Below are positions 1-6,238 of a DNA stretch of 7,253 nt, piece after piece. The notes under the pieces are model-generated. The model worked only from the letters and a program-made list of their open reading frames with translations. It had not been told where the DNA came from and ran no database searches. Positions within the stretch are counted from its first letter, which is position 1. Each line of letters opens with the position of its first letter. Origin of the DNA: Betaproteobacteria bacterium. GTDB lineage: Bacteria; Pseudomonadota; Gammaproteobacteria; Burkholderiales; Nitrosomonadaceae. The stretch is taken from the NCBI GenBank assembly GCA_022601315.1, contig JAHZIU010000260.1, positions 1 through 7,253 on the forward strand, given 5' to 3'. The position numbers were made by a program, and so were the translations under genes.

Positions 1-42
1 ATCAATATGGGCAATTATTGAGAAATTTCGAATATGCTGCAT
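1..42 (-). CDS. lepA: Elongation factor 4 (LepA), N-terminal fragment
   Basis: The ATG is at 42-40 and the 14 codons to the window edge read MQHIRNFSIIAHID. This is the highly conserved start of LepA/EF4, just before the G1 P-loop (HGKST), which lies outside the window. LepA is a translational GTPase that binds the ribosome and acts in translation initiation or back-translocation. I see no Shine-Dalgarno sequence just upstream (minus-strand CTTTCTTCTCCA precedes the ATG), but the match to the family N-terminus fixes the start. It lies 97 bases downstream of the glutaredoxin-like gene on the same strand, and lepA following the rpoE-mucD cluster is typical of betaproteobacteria. Only the extreme N-terminus is visible, so intactness cannot be judged. 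Confidence 0.88.
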   Translation of the reverse strand, partial: MQHIRNFSIIAHID

Positions 43-66
43 TGGAGAAGAAAGTCTTTGCAAAAA

Positions 67-94
67 TATGATTGCTCAGCCAAATCTAATCATA
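67..94 (-). terminator. Weak terminator-like hairpin between grx-like gene and lepA
   Basis: Seven-base perfect arms TATGATT (67-73) and AATCATA (88-94) flank a 14-base loop. Read on the minus strand, the right-hand arm is followed by TTTTT (66-62), the arrangement of an intrinsic terminator for the upstream operon. The stem is AT-rich and the loop long, so it is probably weak. It ends about 20 bases before the lepA ATG and could partially separate lepA from the stress operon. This is inferred from sequence only. Confidence 0.3.
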
Positions 95-139
95 ATAATC
101 AGTAAGGCTTCATCAATTAGTTAATTAGGAGGCAGCATT

Positions 140-403
140 CTAACGAATTTTTGCAAGATAAGCATTAAAAGCTTGTAGGTCCAGATGGTAGTGACAAATC
201 TCTGTGTTATCGATCTGTGCAACTAATACTGGTATTTTGTCATTGTATTGCGCCACCAGTGCAGGATCTTTATCAATATCAACAACCTCGAAATCAAAAA
301 CACCCTGCACTTGCAAGTCGCGCAGGGCGAGAATCATTTCCTGACAAAGATGGCACGCTTCACGTCCATAAACAACCAAATGTATTTTTTCTGGTTGAGT
401 CAT
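140..403 (-). CDS. Glutaredoxin-like thiol-disulfide protein (DUF836/thioredoxin fold)
   Basis: This 87-residue protein has a thioredoxin-fold core. A beta strand (HLVVYGREAC) leads into the redox motif C17-H-L-C20, followed by a helix, a second strand (FEVVDIDKD, 38-46) and a cis-proline loop KIPVL (56-60). That layout is the small glutaredoxin-like family (DUF836), whose length is typically 75-95 residues. The partner is unknown; the expected role is cytoplasmic thiol-disulfide exchange, since there is no signal peptide. A third cysteine, C70, sits outside the CxxC. The ATG at 403 is separated from the degP stop by six bases and has no clear Shine-Dalgarno sequence, so translation may be coupled to degP. 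Its position between the mucD-type protease gene and lepA is common in betaproteobacteria. Family confidence is high; the specific function is unassigned. Confidence 0.85.
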   Translation of the reverse strand: MTQPEKIHLVVYGREACHLCQEMILALRDLQVQGVFDFEVVDIDKDPALVAQYNDKIPVLVAQIDNTEICHYHLDLQAFNAYLAKIR

Positions 404-409
404 AGTGAA

Positions 410-1819
410 TTATTCATCAGCATCAGTTAGTTTCATCGTTATGAAAGTATTTAAATCCCCTCGTCTGATTAGGAGTGCAATATTACGTCCTTTAGATACC
501 TGACCGAGCAGTTGATTAAACTGTTTAATATTCTTCACATCTTTACTATTAAAACCAAGAATAACATCGCCTGAACGAATTCCTGCATCACTGGCTATAC
601 CAGACTGCACATCCTCAACCAATAAGCCATTTTCAACATTTAAACGTTTCTTCTGATCTGATGTTAGTTCACTTAATGCTAAACCTAGACTATTTGAGGT
701 ATCGGGTTTTTTACCCTGTGTCGGGCGTCGATTATCTGAGGATTCTTCCGTTGGAATCTCACCAATTTTAACTTTAATCTTCTTAGTAGTTCCATCGCGC
801 CAAATTTCAATCATTACTGTCGAATCAGGTAGTGTATTTCCCACCATACGCGGCAAATCAGAAGATGTCGCAACATCTTTACCATCAAACTTAAGGATGA
901 TATCTCTCGCTTCAATGCCAGCTTTATCTGCTGGCGCATCCTTTTGAACTGAAACAACTAATGCGCCATGCACTTCAGACAAGCCAAACGATTCCGCCAA
1001 TTCTTTTGTAACCTCTTGAATCATCACACCGATTCTTCCACGTCGAACCTTGCCACTGACCTTTAGTTGATCAGCAATTTCAGTAGCAACATTAATCGGT
1101 ATGGCGAATGACAGGCCCATAAATCCACCCGTTCGACTATAAATTTGTGAGTTTATACCGACTACTTCACCCACCAAATTAAATAATGGCCCTCCAGAAT
1201 TTCCAGGATTAATAGCTACATCAGTTTGAATAAATGGAACATAATTTTCCTGTGCCAACGAACGCCCTTTCGCACTGACAATTCCTGCCGTCACACTATT
1301 TTCAAATCCAAAAGGAGAACCAATAGCAACAACCCATTCTCCGACCTTGAGTTTTTCGGGATCTCCTTGGTTTACTACCGGAAGATTTTTGGCATCGATT
1401 TTTATCAACGCAATATCTGTCTTTTTATCTGTTCCAATCACCGCTCCGACAAACTCACGCTTATCATTGAGTTTGACCGTAATCTCATCAGCCGACTCTA
1501 CAACATGCGCGTTGGTTAAGATATATCCATCATTACTGATAATAAACCCTGACCCCATTGACCGAGGTTCCGCTCTTCTCGGTGCTGAGAAGGGTTGCAT
1601 ATGACGTCGGAAGAACTCATAAAATGGTGAATCATCAGGTATATTGGGCAACTCAGGCATAATCTGATTCAGCGATTCACGCGGTGCCTGCATTGTACTA
1701 ATGTTTACGACAGCAGCACCATGTTTTTCAACGAGGCCCGTAAAATTAGGTAACTCAGCAACTTGAGAAAAAACACATGTTGAGAAAATTAATAACAAGA
1801 TTAAAATAAACTGACGCAT
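410..1819 (-). CDS. degP: Periplasmic HtrA-family serine endoprotease DegP/MucD
   Basis: Starting at the ATG at 1819, the product is 469 residues, normal for DegP/MucD. An N-terminal signal peptide (hydrophobic 4-17, likely cleavage near VFS-QV at 18/19) sends it to the periplasm. The trypsin-like domain shows the complete triad: H105 in TNAHVV, D135 in KKTDIALIK and S208 in GNSGGPL. Two PDZ domains follow (about 262-352 and 376-465), with GRIGVMIQEV opening the first. The enzyme degrades or refolds misfolded envelope proteins. As the fourth gene of the rpoE cluster it matches Pseudomonas mucD, which restrains sigma-E signalling by removing activating substrates. An AAGGA Shine-Dalgarno eight bases upstream supports this ATG. 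The frame stays open back to a TTG at 1921, but that would put 34 residues before the signal peptide, so I reject it. It could equally be named mucD or htrA. Confidence 0.95.
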   Translation of the reverse strand: MRQFILILLLIFSTCVFSQVAELPNFTGLVEKHGAAVVNISTMQAPRESLNQIMPELPNIPDDSPFYEFFRRHMQPFSAPRRAEPRSMGSGFIISNDGYILTNAHVVESADEITVKLNDKREFVGAVIGTDKKTDIALIKIDAKNLPVVNQGDPEKLKVGEWVVAIGSPFGFENSVTAGIVSAKGRSLAQENYVPFIQTDVAINPGNSGGPLFNLVGEVVGINSQIYSRTGGFMGLSFAIPINVATEIADQLKVSGKVRRGRIGVMIQEVTKELAESFGLSEVHGALVVSVQKDAPADKAGIEARDIILKFDGKDVATSSDLPRMVGNTLPDSTVMIEIWRDGTTKKIKVKIGEIPTEESSDNRRPTQGKKPDTSNSLGLALSELTSDQKKRLNVENGLLVEDVQSGIASDAGIRSGDVILGFNSKDVKNIKQFNQLLGQVSKGRNIALLIRRGDLNTFITMKLTDADE

Positions 1820-1827
1820 TATTTCTA

Positions 1828-1834
1828 TCCTTCT
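1828..1834 (-). promoter_or_regulatory. Ribosome binding site of degP that decides its start
   Basis: The minus strand reads AGAAGGA here, eight bases before the ATG at 1819-1817. It is one of the few good Shine-Dalgarno sequences in the window. It supports the internal ATG with its signal peptide over the longer frame beginning at TTG 1921. Confidence 0.7.
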
Positions 1835-1932
1835 GATAAACCAAAAAATAATAAATAAAATGATTTCTTGTAATGAAAAATGATCTTGAGGTTTGTTAGT
1901 CTTTAGATGATTGAAATGCAATTATGCACGTG

Positions 1933-1948
1933 AATAGATTGCTCTATT
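1933..1948 (-). repeat. Small inverted repeat with GCAA loop between rseB and degP
   Basis: Six-base perfect arms AATAGA and TCTATT enclose four bases. On the minus-strand transcript this forms AAUAGA-GCAA-UCUAUU, whose loop is a GNRA-type tetraloop. It starts 19 bases after the rseB stop. No T run follows, so it is not a good intrinsic terminator; a processing or mRNA-stability hairpin is possible. The rest of the 148-base gap (1820-1967) holds only the degP ribosome binding site. I saw no convincing promoter in it. Confidence 0.35.
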
Positions 1949-1967
1949 AAGAATAGTGAGTCAAAAG

Positions 1968-3032
1968 CTAATTTAGTGCAGTAGACTCAAATTCTCGAGA
2001 AAAAACTGAATCGCCAATTCGTTTAATTGCTTCTAATGGCACTTCTCCAACTGTCGTTATTTTATAATCTTCCAGTATACGAACATAGATATTAATGGCG
2101 CCACGACTGGAATAAAATCCTGGGACAAGCGGCGTTGAATTCTCGGTTATCGGTTCAATAAAAACCGACACGGTTGCCAAACCATCTGATAAAGCAATAT
2201 GATCAATCAATGCTGGCTTACCGACTAGGTTTCTTTTCATTTCTATAATTTTACTAAATCCAGTCGGCAACTCTTTTATTTGCCATTTTAGTTCACCCTT
2301 CTTAAGAACCATAGTCTTCAGATTAGTTGTCTGCCAATTTGATGTATCAATAATTTGGTCTGTCTTAAAAATATCGTGACTGATTTCACCATTTATTTCA
2401 AGTTGAGCAAAAGCGAATTGTTCAATGATTTCATCAGCGTTCATCACAGCAACCTTCAACAATAATCCAGTGTCAACATGTATCCAAAACTGATGCGCAT
2501 ATCGCAGGCTATCACGAGGAGTCAATAAGATAGATTGGCTTTCATAGCCTGCAACTCGTTCACGATTAACCATTGTTACTTGATAGTTTTCATTAATATT
2601 CCCAAATGGTTGCGGTAATAGGTCAGGGAAAAATTTACGGAACCAACGTTTTTCAGTGTAAATCTTTTTGCCTTCTGGCAAATAACATTTCATTTCGTCA
2701 TTGTTGCGATAAACAATACGCGGCATCCCATCCAAAACCTCGATTTTTTCCTGTTCACTATTCCCACCTACTAAGTGAGTAATATGCGATGTTTCCATAT
2801 GACCATCTGCATAATAGATGAATGTTCCTAAATAATTATGTGAACGTGGGGCTACTGCCATTTTTTTTAACCAGCCAAGTGCCTCGTCGGAGGAAGATAT
2901 GTTTTCTGCTGTGGCTGATTGAAAGTTACTGAGTAATGCTAAAAGTGAAATTATTAGTAAAAGACTGGGAGCTTGCCAAAATATTTTAATATTAATTTTG
3001 AAAAGTAATTTTGAAACAAAACTAGTGATCAT
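1968..3032 (-). CDS. rseB: Sigma-E regulatory periplasmic protein RseB/MucB
   Basis: From the ATG at 3032 the protein has 354 residues. A long signal peptide (basic n-region to about 20, hydrophobic 22-36, likely cleavage at ATA-EN, 42/43) exports it to the periplasm. The mature part fits the MucB/RseB family. The N-terminal lipid-sensing, LolA-like half runs from about 47 to 230 (ALGWLKKM, NYLGTFIYY, HITHL, DGMPRIVYRN). The smaller C-terminal domain (about 245-345) ends in the typical GAINIYVR and VGEVP motifs. RseB binds the periplasmic tail of RseA, blocks its cleavage, and releases it on sensing mislocalised lipopolysaccharide or lipoprotein. The start is uncertain: TTG at 3041, three codons earlier, has an AAGAG seven bases upstream, whereas the ATG has no Shine-Dalgarno. 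Early in the gene an A8 tract (2861-2868) spans LKKM. Confidence 0.92.
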   Translation of the reverse strand: MITSFVSKLLFKINIKIFWQAPSLLLIISLLALLSNFQSATAENISSSDEALGWLKKMAVAPRSHNYLGTFIYYADGHMETSHITHLVGGNSEQEKIEVLDGMPRIVYRNNDEMKCYLPEGKKIYTEKRWFRKFFPDLLPQPFGNINENYQVTMVNRERVAGYESQSILLTPRDSLRYAHQFWIHVDTGLLLKVAVMNADEIIEQFAFAQLEINGEISHDIFKTDQIIDTSNWQTTNLKTMVLKKGELKWQIKELPTGFSKIIEMKRNLVGKPALIDHIALSDGLATVSVFIEPITENSTPLVPGFYSSRGAINIYVRILEDYKITTVGEVPLEAIKRIGDSVFSREFESTALN

Positions 3033-3123
3033 TTGAGACAAGTTGATACTCTTAATAGCAAGATTGGTTTAACCAGCAAACCTAGATGCCGTCCATAAAT
3101 TGCAATGAACGATAAAATTATAG

Positions 3124-3681
3124 TCATTGATTTCCATAGCTGCCGTGAGCTTCAATAACAGGGTGCACATATGTGGTTTGACCACGCGTAACTGTACCGG
3201 GTGAAAATTCTCTGTGTACAAAAAGGTAATCATTAATTTCGGCGGGTGGGTGTTGATAAATCAGATTAGTGGGAGGTGTTGACACCATAATGGCTGGGGT
3301 TGGGGCTGGCATGTTACTTTCTATATTAGATTGATCTGCAACTAAAGTCTGTTGTGGTACGTATGTGCTTTGCCATCCAAACAACACGGTTACCATTGCA
3401 ACGACTGAAGCAGCAATTGAATATGCAAAAACTTTATTTTTTGAATACTTAGATGTGCTGATTGCAGGTGCTAGTATAGTTGGTTCTTTGTTGAGCTGTT
3501 CTGCAATCTGAGGCAAAACATTCGTCGATAATTTTGTTGATTGCCTTAAAGCATCACCGATTAAGTGATACGCTTCCCAATCTTTTTTTAAATCTTCTTC
3601 TTTCTTTAATATTGCAATTATTTTTTCTGCTTCTTGCTTATCTAGTTCGCCATCCATCAATGTTGATACACTATTCTTCAC
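3124..3681 (-). CDS. rseA: Anti-sigma-E factor RseA (MucA-like), membrane protein
   Basis: The 185-residue protein begins at GTG 3681 with MKNSVSTLMDGEL, the classic RseA/MucA N-terminus, which fixes the start. Residues 1-50 form the cytoplasmic sigma-binding RseA_N domain, followed by one transmembrane helix (about 84-103, VFAYSIAASVVAMVTVLFGW) and a periplasmic tail. The tail contains a proline-rich stretch (125-147) and the NDYLFVHREFSPGT segment (150-163), similar to one usual in betaproteobacterial homologues. The tail is the expected target of RseB binding and of DegS/AlgW cleavage, followed by RseP inside the membrane; neither protease gene is in this window. The GTG lies one base after the rpoE stop, so the sigma factor and its inhibitor are probably co-translated. 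An ATG overlapping the rpoE stop (3683-3681) is followed at once by TGA and cannot be used. The downstream gap to rseB is about 90 bases. Confidence 0.93.
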   Translation of the reverse strand: MKNSVSTLMDGELDKQEAEKIIAILKKEEDLKKDWEAYHLIGDALRQSTKLSTNVLPQIAEQLNKEPTILAPAISTSKYSKNKVFAYSIAASVVAMVTVLFGWQSTYVPQQTLVADQSNIESNMPAPTPAIMVSTPPTNLIYQHPPAEINDYLFVHREFSPGTVTRGQTTYVHPVIEAHGSYGNQ

Positions 3682-3682
3682 A

Positions 3683-4282
3683 TTACCACCTCTTGTCTTT
3701 ACTAGTCCCTAATAAAGGACGCAGCTCCTCAGATATTGCCTCGCGCGCACGAAAAATACGAGAACGCACCGTGCCTATGGGACAACTCATTATACTAGCA
3801 ATATCTTCATAACTGAGTCCCTCAATCTCTCTCAAAGTAATCGCAGTTCTAAGCTCTTCAGGTAATTTTGCTAATGTTTGGTTTACTGTTTGAGCAATTT
3901 GTTTGCTCATCAGTTCACTTTCAGGTGTATTTATTTCTCTTAATGATCCACCTGTATCAAAATTCTCTGCATCCTCGGCATCAACTCCTTGTAAGGTTGG
4001 TGCCCGTCTTCCTTGGGAAACTAAAAAGTTTTTAGCTGTATTAATACCGATCCGGTACAACCAAGTATAAAAAGCACTGTCCCCACGAAACGAAGGTAAC
4101 GCTCTATAAGCCTTAATAAAAGCTTCTTGAGTAACGTCCTCAACTTCAGCAGAGTCACGAATAAACTGAGACAATAAGCGTGATAGCTTTCGCTGGTATT
4201 TAGTTACCAGTAAACCGAATGCTTGCTTGTCTCCGTTTTGAACACGTTCCACTATTTGTTGATCGACCTCCCGATCACCCAT
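3683..4282 (-). CDS. rpoE: RNA polymerase sigma factor RpoE (sigma-E/AlgU, ECF family)
   Basis: This 199-residue group IV (ECF) sigma factor has the usual two-domain layout. Sigma-2 spans about 20-92 (AFGLLVTKYQ, then DVTQEAFIKAYRALPSFRG and FYTWLYRIGINTAKN, the core-binding and -10 recognition region). A linker (93-125) follows, then sigma-4 at about 128-185 with LPEELRTAITLREIEGLSYEDIA and the helix-turn-helix IMSCPIGTVRSRIFRARE, which reads the -35 element. It directs transcription of envelope-stress genes when freed from RseA. Gene order rpoE-rseA-rseB-degP leaves little doubt about the subfamily. The ATG at 4282 has AGG seven to nine bases upstream, and MGDREVDQQ matches the family N-terminus. 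It is divergent from nadB, as in Escherichia coli. Sigma-E genes are normally autoregulated; a weak candidate promoter is noted upstream. Confidence 0.97.
   Translation of the reverse strand: MGDREVDQQIVERVQNGDKQAFGLLVTKYQRKLSRLLSQFIRDSAEVEDVTQEAFIKAYRALPSFRGDSAFYTWLYRIGINTAKNFLVSQGRRAPTLQGVDAEDAENFDTGGSLREINTPESELMSKQIAQTVNQTLAKLPEELRTAITLREIEGLSYEDIASIMSCPIGTVRSRIFRAREAISEELRPLLGTSKDKRW
3686..3693 (-). promoter_or_regulatory. rseA ribosome binding site inside the end of rpoE
   Basis: The minus strand reads AGAGGTGG here, ending four bases before GTG 3681. It coincides with the last sense codons of rpoE (K-R-W). A strong site in this position supports the GTG start and suggests translational coupling of rseA to rpoE, which would keep anti-sigma and sigma in step. 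Confidence 0.7.
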
Positions 4283-4333
4283 ACTACCTGATCCCTGAGC
4301 ATTTTAAATTAATTAAGAAGTGCCGGCTAAATC

Positions 4334-4362
4334 TAGGAAACGCATAAAAGATGGAAAATTCC
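4334..4362 (-). promoter_or_regulatory. Candidate sigma-E-type promoter of rpoE
   Basis: On the minus strand, GGAATTT (4362-4356) matches six of seven bases of the sigma-E -35 consensus GGAACTT. After 16 bases comes TTCCTA (4339-4334), only a partial match to the -10 consensus GTCTAA. It would start transcription about 50 bases before the rpoE ATG, in keeping with the autoregulation known for the family. The -10 is weak, so this is tentative. Confidence 0.25.
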
Positions 4363-4366
4363 CATC
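4350..4366. repeat. Near-perfect 17-base palindrome upstream of rpoE
   Basis: The plus strand reads GATGGAAAATTCCCATC. Outer arms GATGG/CCATC are perfect. Of the inner pairs, two match (A-T), one does not, and the centre is a single base. It overlaps the candidate -35 element of rpoE, so it could be an operator or a chance AT-rich symmetry. The symmetry is seen directly; the role is inferred. Confidence 0.45.
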
Positions 4367-4531
4367 ATCAAAAAGCATTTCAAAGTTTAGTCAACAATCC
4401 CTTAGTAATATTTTTATAAGTTACGCTATGGTACAACAGATCAAGTATGTCTAACCAAGAAAATCCATGGAACTGTAAGCTACCAGCCTGAGAGACAGTT
4501 AATTATATTATTTAGTTCACGTATCTATGTT

Positions 4532-4545
4532 TTTTTAATTAAAAA
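4532..4545. repeat. Perfect AT-only palindrome in the rpoE-nadB gap
   Basis: TTTTTAATTAAAAA is a perfect 14-base palindrome, extended by two more T on the left and capped by G and C (4529 and 4546). Such T/A tracts bend DNA and could act as an UP element or nucleoid-protein site for nadB about 100 bases downstream. No specific function can be shown. Confidence 0.4.
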
Positions 4546-4601
4546 CACATCATTTAATATATTCAAACGGGATACATTCATGAACACTAACGGAGTCTGT
4601 T

Positions 4602-4676
4602 ATGATTAAATGCCTTAATATAGTGATCTTCAATATACCGCAGTCTATATGCAAAACAATTACTTTGATACACTGA
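4602..4676 (+). CDS. Possible short upstream ORF overlapping the nadB start
   Basis: The open frame encodes 24 residues (MIKCLNIVIFNIPQSICKTI then TLIH). GGAG at 4592-4595 lies six bases before its ATG, a good Shine-Dalgarno position, whereas nadB itself has none. It runs out of frame across the nadB ATG and stops 28 bases inside nadB, so ribosomes ending here could re-initiate on nadB. The predicted peptide is hydrophobic with two cysteines and matches no family I recognise. It could be a leader peptide coupling translation, or chance. If the TATGAT at 4601-4606 is the nadB -10 box, this ORF would not be in the transcript at all. Confidence 0.25.
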   Translation: MIKCLNIVIFNIPQSICKTITLIH

Positions 4677-6238
4677 TTATAGGAAGCGGATTGGCTGGAT
4701 TTACGCTTGCACTTAACTTAGCAAATGAAAAACAAGTTTGTATCGTAACGAAGCTATCAATAAATGCTGGCGCAAGTGGATGGGCGCAAGGTGGTATAGC
4801 TGCTGCATTGTCGAAGCACGATTCTCCTGAAAAACATGTCCAGGATACGCTTGTAGCCGGTGCTGGCTTATGTAATTTTGAGATCACTAACGATATCGTT
4901 AAAAATGGACCGCAAGCAATACAGTGGTTAATTGACCAGGGCGTTGAATTTACCCGCGCGCCAGGTAGCGATACAGGCTATCACCTAACAAATGAAGGTG
5001 GGCACAGCATGCGGCGCATTTTCCATAGCGGTGATGCAACCGGTAAAGCGATTCAACAGATATTAATAGATAAAGTTAGGCAACACCCTAATATTCATGT
5101 ATTTGAGCATCATCTCGCAATTGACCTCATTACCACCGACAAAGTTTCAGACCATCCAAGTACGCAAAAAAAATGCTGTTTTGGTGCTTATGTTTTAGAC
5201 AAGAAAAACGACAAAGTTCATACTTTTGCAGCAAAAAATACAGTGCTTGCAACAGGCGGCGCCAGCAAGGTTTACCTATATACAACCAATCCAGATACTG
5301 CAACGGGTGATGGCATTGCCATGGGTTGGCGTGCTGGTTGTTGCGTCGCCAATATGGAGTTCATTCAGTTTCATCCAACTTGCCTCTATCACCCTTACGC
5401 AAAAACTTTTCTCATTAGTGAGGCTGTACGTGGAGAGGGAGGGATATTAAAACTGCCGAACAATGAACAATTTATGTCCAAATACGACTCGCGTGCCGAA
5501 CTAGCACCACGTGATATTGTGGCACGTGCCATTGATTTTGAAATGAAAAAACGTGGTTTGGACTGTGTTTATCTGGATATCTCACATAAACCGCTAGCAT
5601 TTTTGCAAGAACACTTTCCTAATATTTATTCACGATGTATGGAATTGGGTATTGATATTGCCAAGCAGCCGATCCCTGTTGTACCAGCGGCACACTATAC
5701 ATGTGGCGGCATCGTGACAGACAAAAAAGGCAAAACAGATTTACATAACCTTTATGCTATTGGTGAAACGGCACAGACTGGTTTACATGGTGCTAATCGC
5801 TTGGCAAGTAATTCTTTACTTGAATGTTTGGTCATTGCACAAGCTGCAAGCAAAGACATCTTAAATCAACCATCCGTCACATCAACTAAGCTACCTGATT
5901 GGGATGAAAGCCGTGTCACTGATGCTGATGAAGAAATTGTTATTTCACATAATTGGGATGAATTACGCCGCTTTATGTGGAGCTACGTCGGTATAGTGCG
6001 TACAACAAAACGTTTACAACGCGCGCAACGCAGGATAGAACTCTTACGCGAGGAAATAAATGAATATTATACAAATTTTCGTGTTACCAGTGATTTATTA
6101 GAGTTGCGCAATTTAGTTGACACTGCAGACTTGATTGTACGTAGTGCGCAATTACGCCATGAAAGTCGTGGTCTGCATTTCAGCAGAGATTATCCTGACA
6201 CATTGCCACATGCAGAAGACACTGTGTTAAAACGATAA
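4649..6238 (+). CDS. nadB: L-aspartate oxidase (NadB)
   Basis: NadB oxidises L-aspartate to iminoaspartate with FAD, reducing O2 or fumarate; NadA then makes quinolinate for NAD synthesis. The 529-residue protein is of normal length and cytoplasmic. The Rossmann FAD motif LIIGSGLAG is at 9-17, followed by SGWAQGGIAA (43-52), EGGHSMRRIFHSGDATG (116-132) and ATGGAS (201-206). Active-site residues of the succinate dehydrogenase/fumarate reductase flavoprotein family are present: H242 in QFHPT, R288 in APRDIVARAI, H349 in AHYTCGG and R384 in GANRLASNSLLE. These correspond to H244, R290, H351 and R386 of the E. coli enzyme. A helical C-terminal domain (about 425-515) distinguishes it in length from a truncated homologue. 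The family-conserved start and an in-frame stop at 4616 upstream fix the ATG at 4649, although there is no Shine-Dalgarno. An A8 tract lies at 5166-5173. It converges with the NYN gene. Confidence 0.97.
   Translation: MQNNYFDTLIIGSGLAGFTLALNLANEKQVCIVTKLSINAGASGWAQGGIAAALSKHDSPEKHVQDTLVAGAGLCNFEITNDIVKNGPQAIQWLIDQGVEFTRAPGSDTGYHLTNEGGHSMRRIFHSGDATGKAIQQILIDKVRQHPNIHVFEHHLAIDLITTDKVSDHPSTQKKCCFGAYVLDKKNDKVHTFAAKNTVLATGGASKVYLYTTNPDTATGDGIAMGWRAGCCVANMEFIQFHPTCLYHPYAKTFLISEAVRGEGGILKLPNNEQFMSKYDSRAELAPRDIVARAIDFEMKKRGLDCVYLDISHKPLAFLQEHFPNIYSRCMELGIDIAKQPIPVVPAAHYTCGGIVTDKKGKTDLHNLYAIGETAQTGLHGANRLASNSLLECLVIAQAASKDILNQPSVTSTKLPDWDESRVTDADEEIVISHNWDELRRFMWSYVGIVRTTKRLQRAQRRIELLREEINEYYTNFRVTSDLLELRNLVDTADLIVRSAQLRHESRGLHFSRDYPDTLPHAEDTVLKR

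Larger units (their letters stand above)
4283..4648. other. Divergent rpoE-nadB intergenic region
   Basis: These 366 AT-rich bases must hold the promoters of rpoE (minus) and nadB (plus). Visible structures are a near-palindrome at 4350-4366, a six-base inverted repeat AACTGT/ACAGTT at 4471-4476 and 4495-4500, and a 14-base perfect AT palindrome at 4532-4545. There are also an eight-base palindrome TTCATGAA at 4577-4584 and a short ORF running into nadB. For nadB, TATGAT (4601-4606) resembles a sigma-70 -10 box, but its -35 partner TTCATG (4577-4582, 18-base spacer) is poor. No tRNA or convincing riboswitch was found. Confidence 0.6.

Noticed and set aside
121..135. AATTAG tandem repeat after the glutaredoxin gene
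   Set aside because: Only two short AT-rich copies; expected by chance at this composition.
217..430. Plus-strand open frames opposite the glutaredoxin gene
   Set aside because: They are antisense to a well-supported gene, lack recognisable domains and overlap each other in different frames.
1226..1604. Plus-strand open frames opposite degP
   Set aside because: Antisense shadows of the conserved protease domain with no protein-like motifs.
1820..1921. N-terminal extension of degP from TTG 1921 (34 extra residues)
   Set aside because: The internal ATG at 1819 has AAGGA at proper spacing and begins a normal signal peptide; the extension would bury that signal and uses a TTG without a clear ribosome binding site.
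3033..3041. TTG start for rseB three codons upstream
   Set aside because: Not ruled out: AAGAG lies seven bases before it. I preferred ATG 3032 because TTG starts are rare; the mature protein is the same either way.
4469..4475. GGAACTG on the plus strand as a sigma-E -35 for nadB
   Set aside because: No TCTGA/TCTAA-like -10 occurs at 15-17 bases, and the site is about 170 bases from nadB.
4487..4496. CCTGAGAGAC as part of a riboswitch (TPP-like CTGAGA) or NAD-sensing leader for nadB
   Set aside because: Only this short string matches; none of the other conserved TPP or NAD riboswitch elements is present around it.
5226..5450. 74-codon open frame inside nadB in another frame
   Set aside because: Fully contained in the conserved nadB sequence and has no independent start signal or recognisable domain.
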